Origin: Artemisia argyi
Lineage: Eukaryota > Streptophyta > Magnoliopsida > Asterales > Asteraceae
Length of the DNA: 64,000 nucleotides
Direction of reading: 5' to 3'
Assembly (NCBI GenBank): GCA_030686995.1
Contig: CM060694.1
Location: 88,774,762-88,838,761 of the forward strand
Numbering within the stretch: the stretch's first letter is position 1; each line of letters opens with the position of its first letter. A model generated the notes under the pieces. It did not search any database and had not been told where the DNA came from. It saw nothing but the letters and a program-made list of their open reading frames with translations. Below are positions 31,445-44,627 of this stretch, in pieces. Both the position numbers and the translations under genes were made by a program.

Positions 31445-34400
31445 TGTCACACCCCCAAAATCGGGTCCAGCGGAAGCATACATGTAGCTGGGGTGTAACT
31501 CAATTGGTAATACAGCACAAGTACAAAATTTGTTTTCACTTCAATCATTTAGAGTAAAATCGTTTAACTAAAAGTATTGAATTTACATTGTTTAAAATTA
31601 GTGCGGAAATAGGCCCTTAAAAGTAGTTTAAAACGGTCCCCATATAAATAATCAGAGTCTTCTATGACCATGCCATGCCCTGCCAAAACCTCCTGTAGCG
31701 TGCCATAGCTTAAAACCTGAAAATACATGCTAAAGTGTCAACACGAGGTTGGTGAGTTCATAGAGTTTGTTTAACAAGTAAAGCCTCTAGAGAAAAGATC
31801 GCCCAGCAAAGGCATCGTAAATCCACTCAGTTGCAAGTCCCGCCATAAGAGACTTGCAACCTGTGTGTTTACAACCCACTGCCAAAAGTATTAAAGTCTA
31901 TGTGAACAAAAGTAATAATGGTATCCAAATTCCCAGATAAATATAGCAAAACGGCTATATAAATAATTCAGTCAATGAGGCCATATGATAAATCAGTCAA
32001 GTGGGAAAACCCGTAATAAGGTTGATGCAAAGGCATCGCAATTCAGTCAAGAAATGAAACAGTAATATTACGTTTGACATCACAGCCAAGTGGGGAATAC
32101 CACAATACGTTTGACATCACAGCCAAGTGGGGAATACCACAATATTACAATGGACATATAGGTCAATCAAGTAGGGAAACAGCAATACTACGTTTGACAT
32201 CACAGCCAAGTGGGGAATACCACAATATTACGTTTGACATCACAGCCAAGTGGGGAATACCACAATACGTTTGACATCACAGCCAAGTGGGGAATACCAC
32301 AATATTACGTTTGACATCACAGCCAAGTGGGGAATACCACAATACGTTTGACATCACAGCCAAGTGGGGAATACCACAATATTACGTTTGACATCACAGC
32401 CAAGTGGGGAATACCACAATATTACGTTTGACATCACAGCCAAGTGGGGAATACCACAGTATTACAATGGACATATAAGAACAATTGGGGACTATGAGGT
32501 CATATAAACAAAGCTGACAATGTCGCCAGGTAAAATAATACTGACAATGTCGCCAGAGATCTAATGCTGACAATGTCGCCAGAGATCTAATAAGTACTAA
32601 AGTTTAAGAGGCAAGTCACATGAAATACAGGAAATCAAGCATACCAATGAAATGTAGGAAATCAACCATATATATAGATAAAGCTGGAAATATTTGAGTA
32701 ATCAACCAGGTAAAACAAGTAGTGCGTTTAAGTAAAACGAGCATGTATTCTCCCCCAAAGAGTTGATAAAACAATTGAAAAAGTAGGGGCTATGACTCAC
32801 CTGGAGCGATAGCAATGATGACAAGAATGGATACACGGAAATGAGGCACGATCTCTAACCGAAACCTAATATGAGTAATAACGATCTACCTTAGATCATG
32901 ACATAATGAAATGAATGCACGTGCATATGATGCCTATACCACTCGTAACTTGGAAATACTAGTTATTGTCATAGTAAAATAGTTTCCATACTTAGGAAAA
33001 ATAAGTCCCAATGGAGTTATAAAAACTTGTCGTAATATATCGTATAAAAATGTTAGCGTTCTATTCCTCGTATCAAAAACCTTAAAATAACGTCGTTAAG
33101 TCGTATAAATATTCCTTTGGGTCATACGTATTTCATTTGTTAAGAATATAGTCCTTAGTAACGTTTCTAGAAAATATACCATTTAGTGCGTAAGTTATTA
33201 TTTTCTAGTAGTGACAAAATATATATATAGTTTTGACGATGTTAAAACGCGTATAACTTGGTCGTTTTAAGCTCATTTTACTCGTTCTTTATATCCCCGG
33301 AATCGTGGGACAAAATACTAACATATTTTTGATAAGTCGAGATGGCTAGATTTAGTTTTGCGCCTCGAATTTGCCCGTGAGTACTGTTCATCAGCAAGCA
33401 GTTTTTCAGAAATAGTTTTCGTCGTTAAACTCGTTTTTAGCGTATCTCCTTCGTTATTAACTCGTTTTTATCCCCGTTTTCGGCCATAGTTCCGTATCGG
33501 AAAGTATTTTCTAAATCTTTGGTCAAAACTTAGTCACCATCTACTGATTTTCCCACGAAATTAAAATAGGGACAGTTGGTATTCCAAATGTTTCAAAAAC
33601 CATTTTCAAGTCTCCAAACTAGTTCTAACCTCAATCAAACCACTTTCAAACACCACAAAGCTAGTCTAAACCTACCATACACCTTCTTAGGGTGTCATGG
33701 GTCCTTAAACATCATCAATCCACTAGGTCTAACAAGGGTTTCTTATGTGTCCATTTCTAGGGCTTCAAAGTTAAATATGTACCAAATAAAGTGGTATAAG
33801 CCATTATATGCATGAGTTCTTGTAAGAAATATATATAAACATGGTAATAACTTGTAAAAAATCATAAAAATGAGTTTGTTAACTTACTTGAAGGTTTAGG
33901 AAGTTTGGATGATAAAAACCTACTAATCCTTGAGTTTTTATTTCAAAACTCCAACAAGGATGACTATATGAACTAGTTTATACCAAGATCTTGTAAAATT
34001 TGTTCTCCTTGCTCCTTGACTCACCTAGGTCGATCCACACTTAAGAGAATGAGAGAAAATAAAGTTTACTTGAACTAGAAAATGATTTTATGATTAAAAT
34101 GGATGAAAAAGTTTAATTTATACTTGGAGACAATTGTTAGGTTGGCATTTAAGTTGGTTGGTGTAGTTTTAATGCATGAAGACCATGGGGAGGGGGGGTT
34201 GGCCGGCCATGGAAAGGAGGAAAAGAGGGAAATATGTTTTGTGATTTATTTAGGAGTATAAGTGTAGTATTAGTGTTGTTTTTAGGTAGTTTAAGTATAA
34301 TCGGGTACCGGGTTTGCTAGAAATAAATTTTAATAAAGTTAACCGGGACTTAATAATGTCATAAAAATGATAAAAATATGTTGGGCACAAGTATTGGGTG

Positions 34401-34998
34401 TTTGGGTGATTATTGTTTAGTTTCCACGAAAACCGTCGTAATTAAATTTGACGTACGATATTAATTAGTTAAATTTCCAAAATACCGGGTAAATGAGTTT
34501 TATAATTATTGTAGCATTGTAAGAGATATAAAAACATGTCGGGACCTTTGTGGGGATTGTCGGATATGTCAGACTTGTTTATAGCTCGTGTGTTAACGTT
34601 TATTTAAAAATAAACATACGTAAAAGTTAATTATACTAAAAGTAGTAATTTAATTATCCTACGAGTGGAATAGTATGCAAGTGACATAATGATGGTACGC
34701 AGACTATTTCTAGTCCGTATGAAATGTCTCAATGATAATGCATGAATTCGCTCCTGAACCAATACGGTTACGCGAATTTTGAATACCCGTAAACTAAGTT
34801 TACGATGACATAAGTAATGCACGTGAATAGTGGTTTTCTTCCGGAAATGAATAGTGTCAAGTGAATAGTAAAATTTCTGAATGTTTCTCGAAATGTCAAA
34901 TTGACCTAAAAAATGATGAATAGTGATCGATGAATAGTAACTTGTGAATAGTAAATTGTCGAGGGTCGGAAAATGACCGGAAATTACGAGTTGTGACA
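31445..34998 (-). repeat. Element F 3' LTR
   Basis: On the plus strand TGTCACACCCCCAAAATCGG...GAGTTGTGACA. Carries a minisatellite (32067-32464), three GCTGACAATGTCGCCAG repeats (about 32509-32585), GGCCGGCC at 34201-34208, and a minus-strand TATA box near 34116-34122. Confidence 0.93.
32067..32464. repeat. 37/40-bp minisatellite in F LTR
   Basis: About nine units of ACGTTTGACATCACAGCCAA + GTGGGGAATACCACAAT, either 37 bp or 40 bp with an extra ATT. One diverged interruption occurs near 32145-32190. The same array is at 38153-38550 and, in reverse orientation, in element H. Confidence 0.95.
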
Positions 34999-35790
34999 GT
35001 CTTCCCCTCTAACAGGAACTTCGTCCCGAAGTTCAGTTTGTGTATGTCTCTAGAATGGTATTGGTGAAAAGATGGTGATAATTGAGAATTCCAGCGAACT
35101 TCCACGATAGGAATTCGACTCCGCTTCAACCGTTTGACCTAACAGTCCATGATTTCTATTGGTTATTACCAAGTCTACGTTTGTTCTTGGGTTGGGTTCC
35201 TTTCCAAATGGGATCACGAGTGACTAATCTGAAAGTCATTTCCTGAGATTTGAATAGGTGAAACATGGTTGTGTAATCCGGTTGTTCTCTAACAAGGCTC
35301 AAGTCTGACGGCCACCAGGCCTACTCTGTCTGAAATATTACGTGGTCCAGTGTACATCGGGTTCAACTTTCCCAATTTTCTGAATGATATCATGCCTTTC
35401 CTAGGCAGAACTTTCAACATGATCTGGCTACCAACTTGAAGTTTTAATGGTTTACAACTTATAGAATTTGTAATTGATTCTTGACTTGTAGGAAATTTCT
35501 GGTTATTTCATGAATGCTTACTGGACTAGTGAGTTAGGCTTTTTCCAAATTTCGATCCGTCAATGGATGTTGGCACTTCGACCATAGAGTGCTTTGAATG
35601 GTGTAGTCTCTAAGCTCGTGTGGTAACTATGGTTGCAACTGAATTTGATTTATGGCAAATAGTTAATCCAACCATTTCTAGTGTCAATCACACCCGATTT
35701 GGGCATATCTCCCTATGTTTGAATCGTTCTCTAATTCTGACCATTGGTCCACAAATGATAGGTGGTGTGGTTCCAAAGAGATCTTAATGA
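34999..35790 (-). pseudogene. Integrase/chromodomain debris of element F
   Basis: On the minus strand EIMD at the chromodomain start and a segment like KRSRIPIVEVRWNSQ are readable, as are a damaged GQ-x-x-RTIQT-like stretch near 35720-35755 and pieces like the YGR-x-C region. Stops and frameshifts abound. This is the 3' end of a Tekay-like pol without RT. Confidence 0.7.
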
Positions 35791-37215
35791 AATCGCTAGG
35801 AGTTGAGGTGAATTAAATTCCCTTATTAGGAATAATTGAAATGGGTATCATGAATCTTGTTTCGAAAGGATTACAAGGTTAGGTCCGTCAAGGGTGTTGT
35901 TGAAAATAATAGATTAAGATAAGGTTGTGATCCTCCTCAGGATGTCAGGAATTGAGTCTTTCTCCACTTACGGTGCTTAGTCTCCATTACTAAGATTTTC
36001 CCCAAGTTATATGTCATCAAATCACAAAATCCTAAATGTATTAATGTTATAGTATAGTGATTGATTTTCAAAGTTTGTTTTGAAATTGCGTATTTTGTTC
36101 AAAAACCTTTCCTGACTAAGTAAATTTACAACTTTAAGCAAACAGCTTTTTAAGTGACATTTTTCTTGATGTTTCAGAATTTAATAGTTGTGCGAGATAG
36201 AACTATTTTCAACATAAGATGGATAATATGATTTACCAAAAATCGATGTTTAAAATTTCTTAGTATCTAGTAGTTTTGTAAAAGATTAACCAAAAGAAAT
36301 TTGCTTGTCAAAATAAGTGCCTTAGAAAAGTATTTCTTACAAGATATATGTTTTGTATAACGGTAGTTTGGAGAAAAAAAAATCCATTTAAAAGTGCAAG
36401 TATTAAGTGGATAAAATAAATAGGTATGTATGTATGCACAAATGCATAGGTGTCTAACACGTTTGAATAAAGGCTATTGGTGAGGACATGTTCAATTTAT
36501 AGTCTCGGTTAAAAGGTTGAATTTATCTTTATGGTGTTGCTTAGTGAGCACTCGTATCGAAACTAATCCTTATAATTCAGTCAAGCCAATACTTTCCAGA
36601 TGATGGAATTTTTGGTGATTAGGCCAGTGATAGTGGTTCGAATGGTTTTGTGATATCTTGGGATTTCTGTTGAGTTTTGAATGGTCTTACTGTACCGAGG
36701 GATCCTCCTCAGAGATGGTATGGAAAGTCTTTCCTAGGGAGGTCATTGATAATATCCACTTATCAATATTGGTAGTAGTGAGTGATGGTGAGAAGGGAAG
36801 AGACTATGACAACTGCAGCATAATGAGATCGTGATATAAGAAAATACTGTGATGCAAGTGTATTGTGCATAAATATGAAAGTTCATGAAATAAAACGACT
36901 AGTTGACAAGCTTCCAATCGGTGGTTCACGAAGTGATGAAAAGTAAGAATGTTATGACAACGAGAGTATACACACACGTAAATGAAGCATTTGGAAAATG
37001 AGTTGAGAATTCAATCCAGACATAATCTTATTATAACCATTCTCAGTGTTGCAAAATTCATCTCTGAGTCAGACATAGGTGGTCAGCCTATATCTCACTA
37101 TCCCGGGTTGAATATAGATGACCAGTCTATATTCCACCGAGGTTCCATGAATTTTGAAATACTCAGTTCAGTTATACTAATACCATGTCCTTCCCAATAC
37201 CAAGACGTTCAGAAA
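35791..37215 (-). other. Non-coding interior of element F
   Basis: No coding can be supported. It is similar to the plus-strand interior of element H (about 60490-62020) along most of its length, showing that the deleted form is an established subfamily and not a single decayed copy. Confidence 0.6.
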
Positions 37216-37217
37216 GA

Positions 37218-37445
37218 CTAAGGCAGGTGACCAAACTCGAGGTCGAACGATGAAACTATGCAGGGAGAAACATAACAGGGTGACATATATGATACGTGAA
37301 CATGCTTATATGAAAGACAATGATAGAAATCAACTAGAATAAGTGAGTATAATATACCAGATAATGAGACACAAATCTCATCACCTAAGTCAGCAACAAA
37401 CCACAAGTGAGGCATCATCTTGGCAGGCAGGCACGTGACGGTCAT
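37218..37445 (-). CDS. Short ORF after the primer site of element F
   Basis: A 75-codon frame starting about 70 bp after the primer site (MTVTCLPAKMMPHLWFVADL...). The equivalent frame in element H (60254-60490) has 78 codons and mostly conservative differences. It has no recognised domain. It could be a remnant of a leader or gag reading frame kept open by chance. Confidence 0.3.
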   Translation of the reverse strand: MTVTCLPAKMMPHLWFVADLGDEICVSLSGILYSLILVDFYHCLSYKHVHVSYMSPCYVSPCIVSSFDLEFGHLP

Positions 37446-37515
37446 AGGGTTAGGTTTTTCGTAAAAGTAGCTATAGTCTAGGTTTTAAAAAAACACTTAG
37501 TTCGCTATAGCCAAA

Positions 37516-37527
37516 GCTCTGATACCA
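37516..37527 (-). promoter_or_regulatory. Primer-binding site of element F
   Basis: Minus strand TGGTATCAGAGC, the tRNA-Met type, three bases inside the LTR end. Confidence 0.85.
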
Positions 37528-37530
37528 ATC

Positions 37531-40500
37531 TGTCACACCCCCAAAATCGGGTCCAGCGGAAGCATACATGTAGCTGGGGTGTAACTCAATTGGTAATACA
37601 GCACAAGTACAAAATTTGTTTTCACTTCAATCATTTAGAGTAAAATCGTTTAACTAAAAGTATTGAATTTACATTGTTTAAAATTAGTGCGGAAATAGGC
37701 CCTTAAAAGTAGTTTAAAACGGTCCCCATATAAATAATCAGAGTCTTCTATGACCATGCCATGCCCTGCCAAAACCTCCTGTAGCGTGCCATAGCTTAAA
37801 ACCTGAAAATACATGCTAAAGTGTCAACACGAGGTTGGTGAGTTCATAGAGTTTGTTTAACAAGTAAAGCCTCTAGAGAAAAGATCGCCCAGCAAAGGCA
37901 TCGTAAATCCACTCAGTTGCAAGTCCCGCCATAAGAGACTTGCAACCTGTGTGTTTACAACCCACTGCCAAAAGTATTAAAGTCTATGTGAACAAAAGTA
38001 ATAATGGTATCCAAATTCCCAGATAAATATAGCAAAACGGCTATATAAATAATTCAGTCAATGAGGCCATATGATAAATCAGTCAAGCGGGAAAACCCGT
38101 AATAAGGTTGATGCAAAGGCATCGCAATTCAGTCAAGAAATGAAACAGTAATATTACGTTTGACATCACAGCCAAGTGGGGAATACCACAATACGTTTGA
38201 CATCACAGCCAAGTGGGGAATACCACAATATTACAATGGACATATAGGTCAATCAAGTAGGGAAACAGCAATACTACGTTTGACATCACAGCCAAGTGGG
38301 GAATACCACAATATTACGTTTGACATCACAGCCAAGTGGGGAATACCACAATACGTTTGACATCACAGCCAAGTGGGGAATACCACAATATTACGTTTGA
38401 CATCACAGCCAAGTGGGGAATACCACAATACGTTTGACATCACAGCCAAGTGGGGAATACCACAATATTACGTTTGACATCACAGCCAAGTGGGGAATAC
38501 CACAATATTACGTTTGACATCACAGCCAAGTGGGGAATACCACAGTATTACAATGGACATATAAGAACAATTGGGGACTATGAGGTCATATAAACAAAGC
38601 TGACAATGTCGCCAGGTAAAATAATACTGACAATGTCGCCAGAGATCTAATGCTGACAATGTCGCCAGAGATCTAATAAGTACTAAAGTTTAAGAGGCAA
38701 GTCACATGAAATACAGGAAATCAAGCATACCAATGAAATGTAGGAAATCAACCATATATATAGATAAAGCTGGAAATATTTGAGTAATCAACCAGGTAAA
38801 ACAAGTAGTGCGTTTAAGTAAAACGAGCATGTATTCTCCCCCAAAGAGTTGATAAAACAATTGAAAAAGTAGGGGCTATGACTCACCTGGAGCGATAGCA
38901 ATGATGACAAGAATGGATACACGGAAATGAGGCACGATCTCTAACCGAAACCTAATATGAGTAATAACGATCTACCTTAGATCATGACATAATGAAATGA
39001 ATGCACGTGCATATGATGCCTATACCACTCGTAACTTGGAAATACTAGTTATTGTCATAGTAAAATAGTTTCCATACTTAGGAAAAATAAGTCCCAATGG
39101 AGTTATAAAAACTTGTCGTAATATATCGTATAAAAATGTTAGCGTTCTATTCCTCGTATCAAAAACCTTAAAATAACGTCGTTAAGTCGTATAAATATTC
39201 CTTTGGGTCATACGTATTTCATTTGTTAAGAATATAGTCCTTAGTAACGTTTCTAGAAAATATACCATTTAGTGCGTAAGTTATTATTTTCTAGTAGTGA
39301 CAAAATATATATATAGTTTTGACGATGTTAAAACGCGTATAACTTGGTCGTTTTAAGCTCATTTTACTCGTTCTTTATATCCCCGGAATCGTGGGACAAA
39401 ATACTAACATATTTTTGATAAGTCGGGATGACTAGATTTAGTTTTGCGCCTCGAATTTGCCCGTGAGTACTGTTCATCAGCAAGCAGTTTTTCAGAAATA
39501 GTTTTCGTCGTTAAACTCGTTTTTAGCGTATCTCCTTCGTTATTAACTCGTTTTTATCCCCGTTTTCGGCCATAGTTCCGTATCGGAAAGTATTTTCTAA
39601 ATCTTTGGTCAAAACTTAGTCACCATCTACTGATTTTCCCACGAAATTAAAATAGGGACAGTTGGTATTCCAAATGTTTCAAAAACCATTTTCAAGTCTC
39701 CAAACTAGTTCTAACCTCAATCAAACCACTTTCAAACACCACAAAGCTAGTCTAAACCTACCATACACCTTCTTAGGGTGTCATGGGTCCTTAAACATCA
39801 TCAATCCACTAGGTCTAACAAGGGTTTCTTATGTGTCCATTTCTAGGGCTTCAAAGTTAAATATGTACCAAATAAAGTGGTATAAGCCATTATATGCATG
39901 AGTTCTTGTAAGAAATATATATAAACATGGTAATAACTTGTAAAAAATCATAAAAATGAGTTTGTTAACTTACTTGAAGGTTTAGGAAGTTTGGATGATA
40001 AAAACCTACTAATCCTTGAGTTTTTATTTCAAAACTCCAACAAGGATGACTATATGAACTAGTTTATACCAAGATCTTGTAAAATTTGTTCTCCTTGCTC
40101 CTTGACTCACCTAGGTCGATCCACACTTAAGAGAATGAGAGAAAATAAAGTTTACTTGAACTAGAAAATGATTTTATGATTAAAATGGATGAAAAAGTTT
40201 AATTTATACTTGGAGACAATTGTTAGGTTGGCATTTAAGTTGGTTGGTGTAGTTTTAATGCATGAAGACCATGGGGAGGGGGGGTTGGCCGGCCATGGAA
40301 AGGAGGAAAAGAGGGAAATATGTTTTGTGATTTATTTAGGAGTATAAGTGTAGTATTAGTGTTGTTTTTAGGTAGTTTAAGTATAATCGGGTACCGGGTT
40401 TGCTAGAAATAAATTTTAATAAAGTTAACCGGGACTTAATAATGTCATAAAAATGATAAAAATATGTTGGGCACAAGTATTGGGTGTTTGGGTGATTATT

Positions 40501-41084
40501 GTTTAGTTTCCACGAAAACCGTCGTAATTAAATTTGACGTACGATATTAATTAGTTAAATTTCCAAAATACCGGGTAAATGAGTTTTATAATTATTGTAG
40601 CATTGTAAGAGATATAAAAACATGTCGGGACCTTTGTGGGGATTGTCGGATATGTCAGACTTGTTTATAGCTCGTGTGTTAACGTTTATTTAAAAATAAA
40701 CATACGTAAAAGTTAATTATACTAAAAGTAGTAATTTAATTATCCTACGAGTGGAATAGTATGCAAGTGACATAATGATGGTACGCAGACTATTTCTAGT
40801 CCGTATGAAATGTCTCAATGATAATGCATGAATTCGCTCCTGAACCAATACGGTTACGCGAATTTTGAATACCCGTAAACTAAGTTTACGATGACATAAG
40901 TAATGCACGTGAATAGTGGTTTTCTTCCGGAAATGAATAGTGTCAAGTGAATAGTAAAATTTCTGAATGTTTCTCGAAATGTCAAATTGACCTAAAAAAT
41001 GATGAATAGTGATCGATGAATAGTAACTTGTGAATAGTAAATTGTCGAGGGTCGGAAAATGACCGGAAATTACGAGTTGTGACA
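37531..41084 (-). repeat. Element F 5' LTR
   Basis: Same length and nearly identical to 31445-34998. Minisatellite at 38153-38550, GGCCGGCC at 40287-40294, TATA box near 40202-40208 (minus). Confidence 0.93.
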
Positions 41085-41104
41085 GTTTGTGTAGATAAAT
41101 ATAT

Positions 41105-42531
41105 GGGTAAAAACCATACAATAGCCACGTACTTTCTAAAATTGTCCGTCTAGAACCACTTACTTTTTTATTACCTTACTTCACCAACGAACTATCAAAT
41201 TCTGTTCCGACTTCACCAATATAACCTTGAAGTGACAATTTTACCCTTATCTTCTTTACCCTCACTTGCATCGTTAGTCCTTAATACCAACGTACGTTAG
41301 TCCTTTTGCACCTTTTTGTTCGTTTTTTCACGTTTTTGACCGGTTTTGCACATTTTCATACGTTTTTGCACTTTTTATCTGGTTTTACACGTTTTCATCC
41401 GTATTTACACGTTTTGGTCCGTTTTTACATGGTTTTACACATTTTTGTCTATTTTTACACGTTTACGTCTGTTTTACACGTTTTTTATTCAAATATTTTT
41501 CTAAAAACAATTTATTTTTTTTCTAAAAAAATTTTAGAAAAAAAAATATTTTTCTAAAAAATTTTCGAAAAAAAATATTTTTTCTAAAAAATATTTTTTT
41601 TCGAAAATATTTTAGAAAAAATAATTTTTTTTTTCTAAAATTTTTTATTCAAATATTTTTTTTAAAAAATTTTCGAAAAAATATTTTTTTATTCAAATAT
41701 TTTTCTAAATTTTTTTTATTTTTTTTCTAAAAAAAATTTAGAAAAAAAATATTTTTCTAAAAAATTTTCAAAAAAAAATATTTTTTAGAAAAAATATTTT
41801 TTTTTTTTTCTAAAATTTTTTATTCAAATATTTTTTAAAAAAAAAATTCGAAAAAATATTTTTTTTATTCAAATATTTTTCTAAAAATTTTTTATTTTTT
41901 TTCTAAAAAATATTTTAGAAAAAAAATATTTTTCTAAAAAATTTTCGAAAAAAAAATATATTTTCGAAAAAAAAATATTTTTTCTAAAATATATCCGAAA
42001 AAAAATATTTTTTAGAAAAAATAATTTTTTTCGAAAATATTTTAGAAAAATATTTTTCTAAAAAATTTTCGAAAAAAAATATTTTTTCTAAAAAATATTT
42101 TTTTTCGGAAACATTTAAAAAAAATATTTTTTTCTAAAATATTTTATTCAAATATTTAAAAAAAATTATTCGAAAAAAAATTGTATTCGATTTTTTTTTA
42201 TAAAAGTGGAAAAACGGACCAAAACGTGTAAACACGGATGAAAACGTGTAAAACCAGATGAAAAGTGCAAAAACGTATGAAAATGTGCAAAACCGATCAA
42301 AAACATGAAAAAACGAACAAAAAGGTGCAAAAGGACTAACGTACGTTAGTATTAAGGACTAACGATGCAAGTGAGGGTAAAGAATATAAGGGTAAAATTG
42401 TCACTTCAAGGTTATATTGGTGAAGTCGGAACAGAATTTGATAGTTCGTTGGTGAAGTAAGGTAATAAAAAAGTAAGTGGTTCTAGACGGACAATTTTGA
42501 AAAGTACGTGGCTATTGTATGGTTTTTACCC
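41105..42531. mobile_element. Element G: Mutator-like foldback transposon
   Basis: Bounded by a perfect 9-bp duplication TAAATATAT (41096-41104 and 42532-42540), the length typical of Mutator elements. Inverted repeats of about 320 bp (41105-41427 and 42205-42531) begin GGGTAAAAACCATACAATAG and differ at only a handful of sites. The core (about 41480-42200) is low-complexity TTTTCTAAAAAATTTTCGAA and is itself largely self-complementary. No transposase is present. It lies 15 bp from element F's duplication. Confidence 0.9.
41480..42200. repeat. Low-complexity TTCTAAAAA/TTTTCGAAAA core of element G
   Basis: Some 700 bp built almost only from AT-rich words containing TCTAAAA and TTCGAAAA, with both strands alike. 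Confidence 0.85.
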
Positions 42532-42540
42532 TAAATATAT

Positions 42541-43531
42541 CAAGTAACTTTAGGGTTATTTGGGATATATTATTAAACTACTTAAAAGGGTTGTTTGGAC
42601 TTACTTATTCGAGTAACAATTTTTACGGCCTGATTCATAAGCAAGAGCCTCTTGCCAATGACCTACGACTTCTTATCTTACTTTTAGTTACCAATGTGGG
42701 GTAACCAAAATAGAACTTTGACTATTTAAGGGTAGGATAACATAGATTATTCAGATTAATCATATGCATACTCTTTCAAGTAGATGGCAAAATTGGTGGG
42801 CGTTTGGGTAACCGGTCTAATTACGTAATTACTTTGTGTATAGATAGAATTTGTGTTAAGTGTTATAACTTATAACTATATTTTTACACTAACAATCCAA
42901 TATTATTGTTCCAAATAAATATACACATTGACCAACTTTTAATACGTTTGATCAGGTTCCTTATTAGATTTTTTCGTTTGATCACGTAATTACTTTGTTT
43001 ATAGATAGATTTTGTACAAGTCCATTGAAGCATATGCATTAAAAAAAAAACAATTAATATAGTGATGTGGAATGCCATAAATAAAGAGAATGGTAGAACA
43101 CCTACAATTCTCTCTTTTATGCTTAGAGTTTCAACTAAAAAAATTTGAAAAAAAAAGTCAAAGACAGTTTCAACTTGGACATAATAAAATCGGTTTCATT
43201 ATATTTTAATTAATGTCTAACACATATCCTAAAACAAGTTATACTAAAAACATGAAGATGTCATAATACGTTTCAATATCCCTTGAAGAATAACCCTTTG
43301 TGATTTTTTCCCTTATCAAAACTTTATGTATTACTCAGTAACCTTAAAGAAAACGTTTCAATATCCCGTAACATATGTCATATCTTATACACTCCATGTG
43401 TTATTGAGTAACCTTATCTTCTAAACTTAACTCTTACATTTGATTTTTTCCCTTTTCATAGTATTTTTACTTGGTAGCAAAATTACAAATACGTGAGAGG
43501 TTTTGTCGCCATCTGTGTATAATGTGAATAT
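42541..43531. other. A+T-rich stretch between G and I
   Basis: No gene or element end found. Two related words of the form ACGTAATTACTTTGT...TATAGATAGA occur about 150 bp apart (42834 and 42984). It may belong to the second Helitron-like unit or to the interrupted copia C LTR. Confidence 0.3.
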
Positions 43532-44590
43532 TGTAACAATTCGCAATTTCAGGTTAATTTCTATTTTCGGAAAATTTTACTATTCATGTTACTATTCATT
43601 TCTACTATTCATTTCTTTTTTGAAATTTTCCCGAAAGTTGATTTTTATTTCATATTCTCGAGTGATAAATCATTTCCATGGCAAATTAAATGTTTGACAC
43701 TCGTCAGATCATTTTCGTGAAAGTTATTAAGGAATTACACAGAATAATACGTTTTAGGGTTAAACGGCATTCAGAAATTCTCCGCACAACGAAATTTGAT
43801 CCCGTCAGGTGACCCCACATCAGAAAAATGTTTAACACATTCATGATTTATTTGAGAATAAATCATAACTGAGAAAAATCATGGTCCAAATAAACTTCGG
43901 CCGTGAAAAACTGGAATTTTCAGTTTTACGCGTTTTTACTCAGCCGTAACCCTAGCCTTTACCTGCACCGCATTTCTAAGATGATTTGAGCTTTCAACTT
44001 ATTTAAATAAGTCAACATATTTTTCCCTCCTCCATTGACTAAAAATCATTCCTTGATTTTTAGGCTTCCGGTTTGATGTCTAAAAGACATTTAAGACCAA
44101 CCGACACCAGACTGAGCCCAGTCTAGACATTATAAATCATTTTAAATCATTTTTAGCATATTAGAAAAGTAACATATTACTTTTCTCAGTTTTACGCAAT
44201 ATTCGTACATTTTACGTATTACGCGTTTTAGACCCGTGTTTCCAGCTTTTAGCAGGTTTTACCACCCAAATGGAACTTAACACCCATTTTATATTTTATT
44301 ATGGGACTTATGAACATTTCTAACAATACTTTAAAGTTTCATAATTTTACGACACCCGGTTTTACGTTTTGAGGCCTAATCATTTACGGTTGGCATTTCC
44401 CGGAGTCAAAATGCATCTTTTAACCAAGGATAATACCAAGCCAAGCCACCTCCCCTCCTTATCCTTTTGGAACCGCCACAAGGGGGGGGGAGTCACACCC
44501 TTGGTGGCTTGATCTCATGCCTTGTGATCTAGGATGCATACATGTGTAGTTTTGATAAAATATCTCAAGTCTTGTAACCTCCTCAAGAGC

Positions 44591-44627
44591 ATATATATAC
44601 CCCCTCTCCCTCTCCATATGGCCGGCC
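44591..44627 (+). promoter_or_regulatory. Element I LTR core promoter
   Basis: ATATATATAC (44591-44600) is a TATA box. The palindrome GGCCGGCC follows at 44620-44627, about where transcription would start. Same in the 3' LTR (54256-54292). Confidence 0.55.

Larger units (their letters stand above)
31445..41084 (-). mobile_element. Element F: young non-autonomous chromovirus derivative
   Basis: Flanked by GTTTG duplications (31440-31444 and 41085-41089). Two 3,554-bp LTRs (31445-34998 and 37531-41084) differ by about three substitutions by eye. On the minus strand: 5' LTR, primer site (37527-37516), a 2.5-kb interior, polypurine tract GAGGGGAAGAC, 3' LTR. Only integrase and chromodomain debris remains, so recent transposition must have used proteins from elsewhere. 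Confidence 0.93.

Noticed and set aside
32067..32464. Regular direct repeats resembling a CRISPR array
   Set aside because: Units are contiguous without unique spacers, lie inside a plant LTR, and recur identically in the partner LTR. This is a minisatellite.
41306..41557. 83-codon Phe/His-rich ORF
   Set aside because: Translation of the simple-sequence arm of the foldback element; no coding signal.
42800..42850. Possible Helitron 3' end (GGTCTAAT) for the second Helitron-like unit
   Set aside because: CTAA followed by T is present, but no GC-rich hairpin lies upstream.
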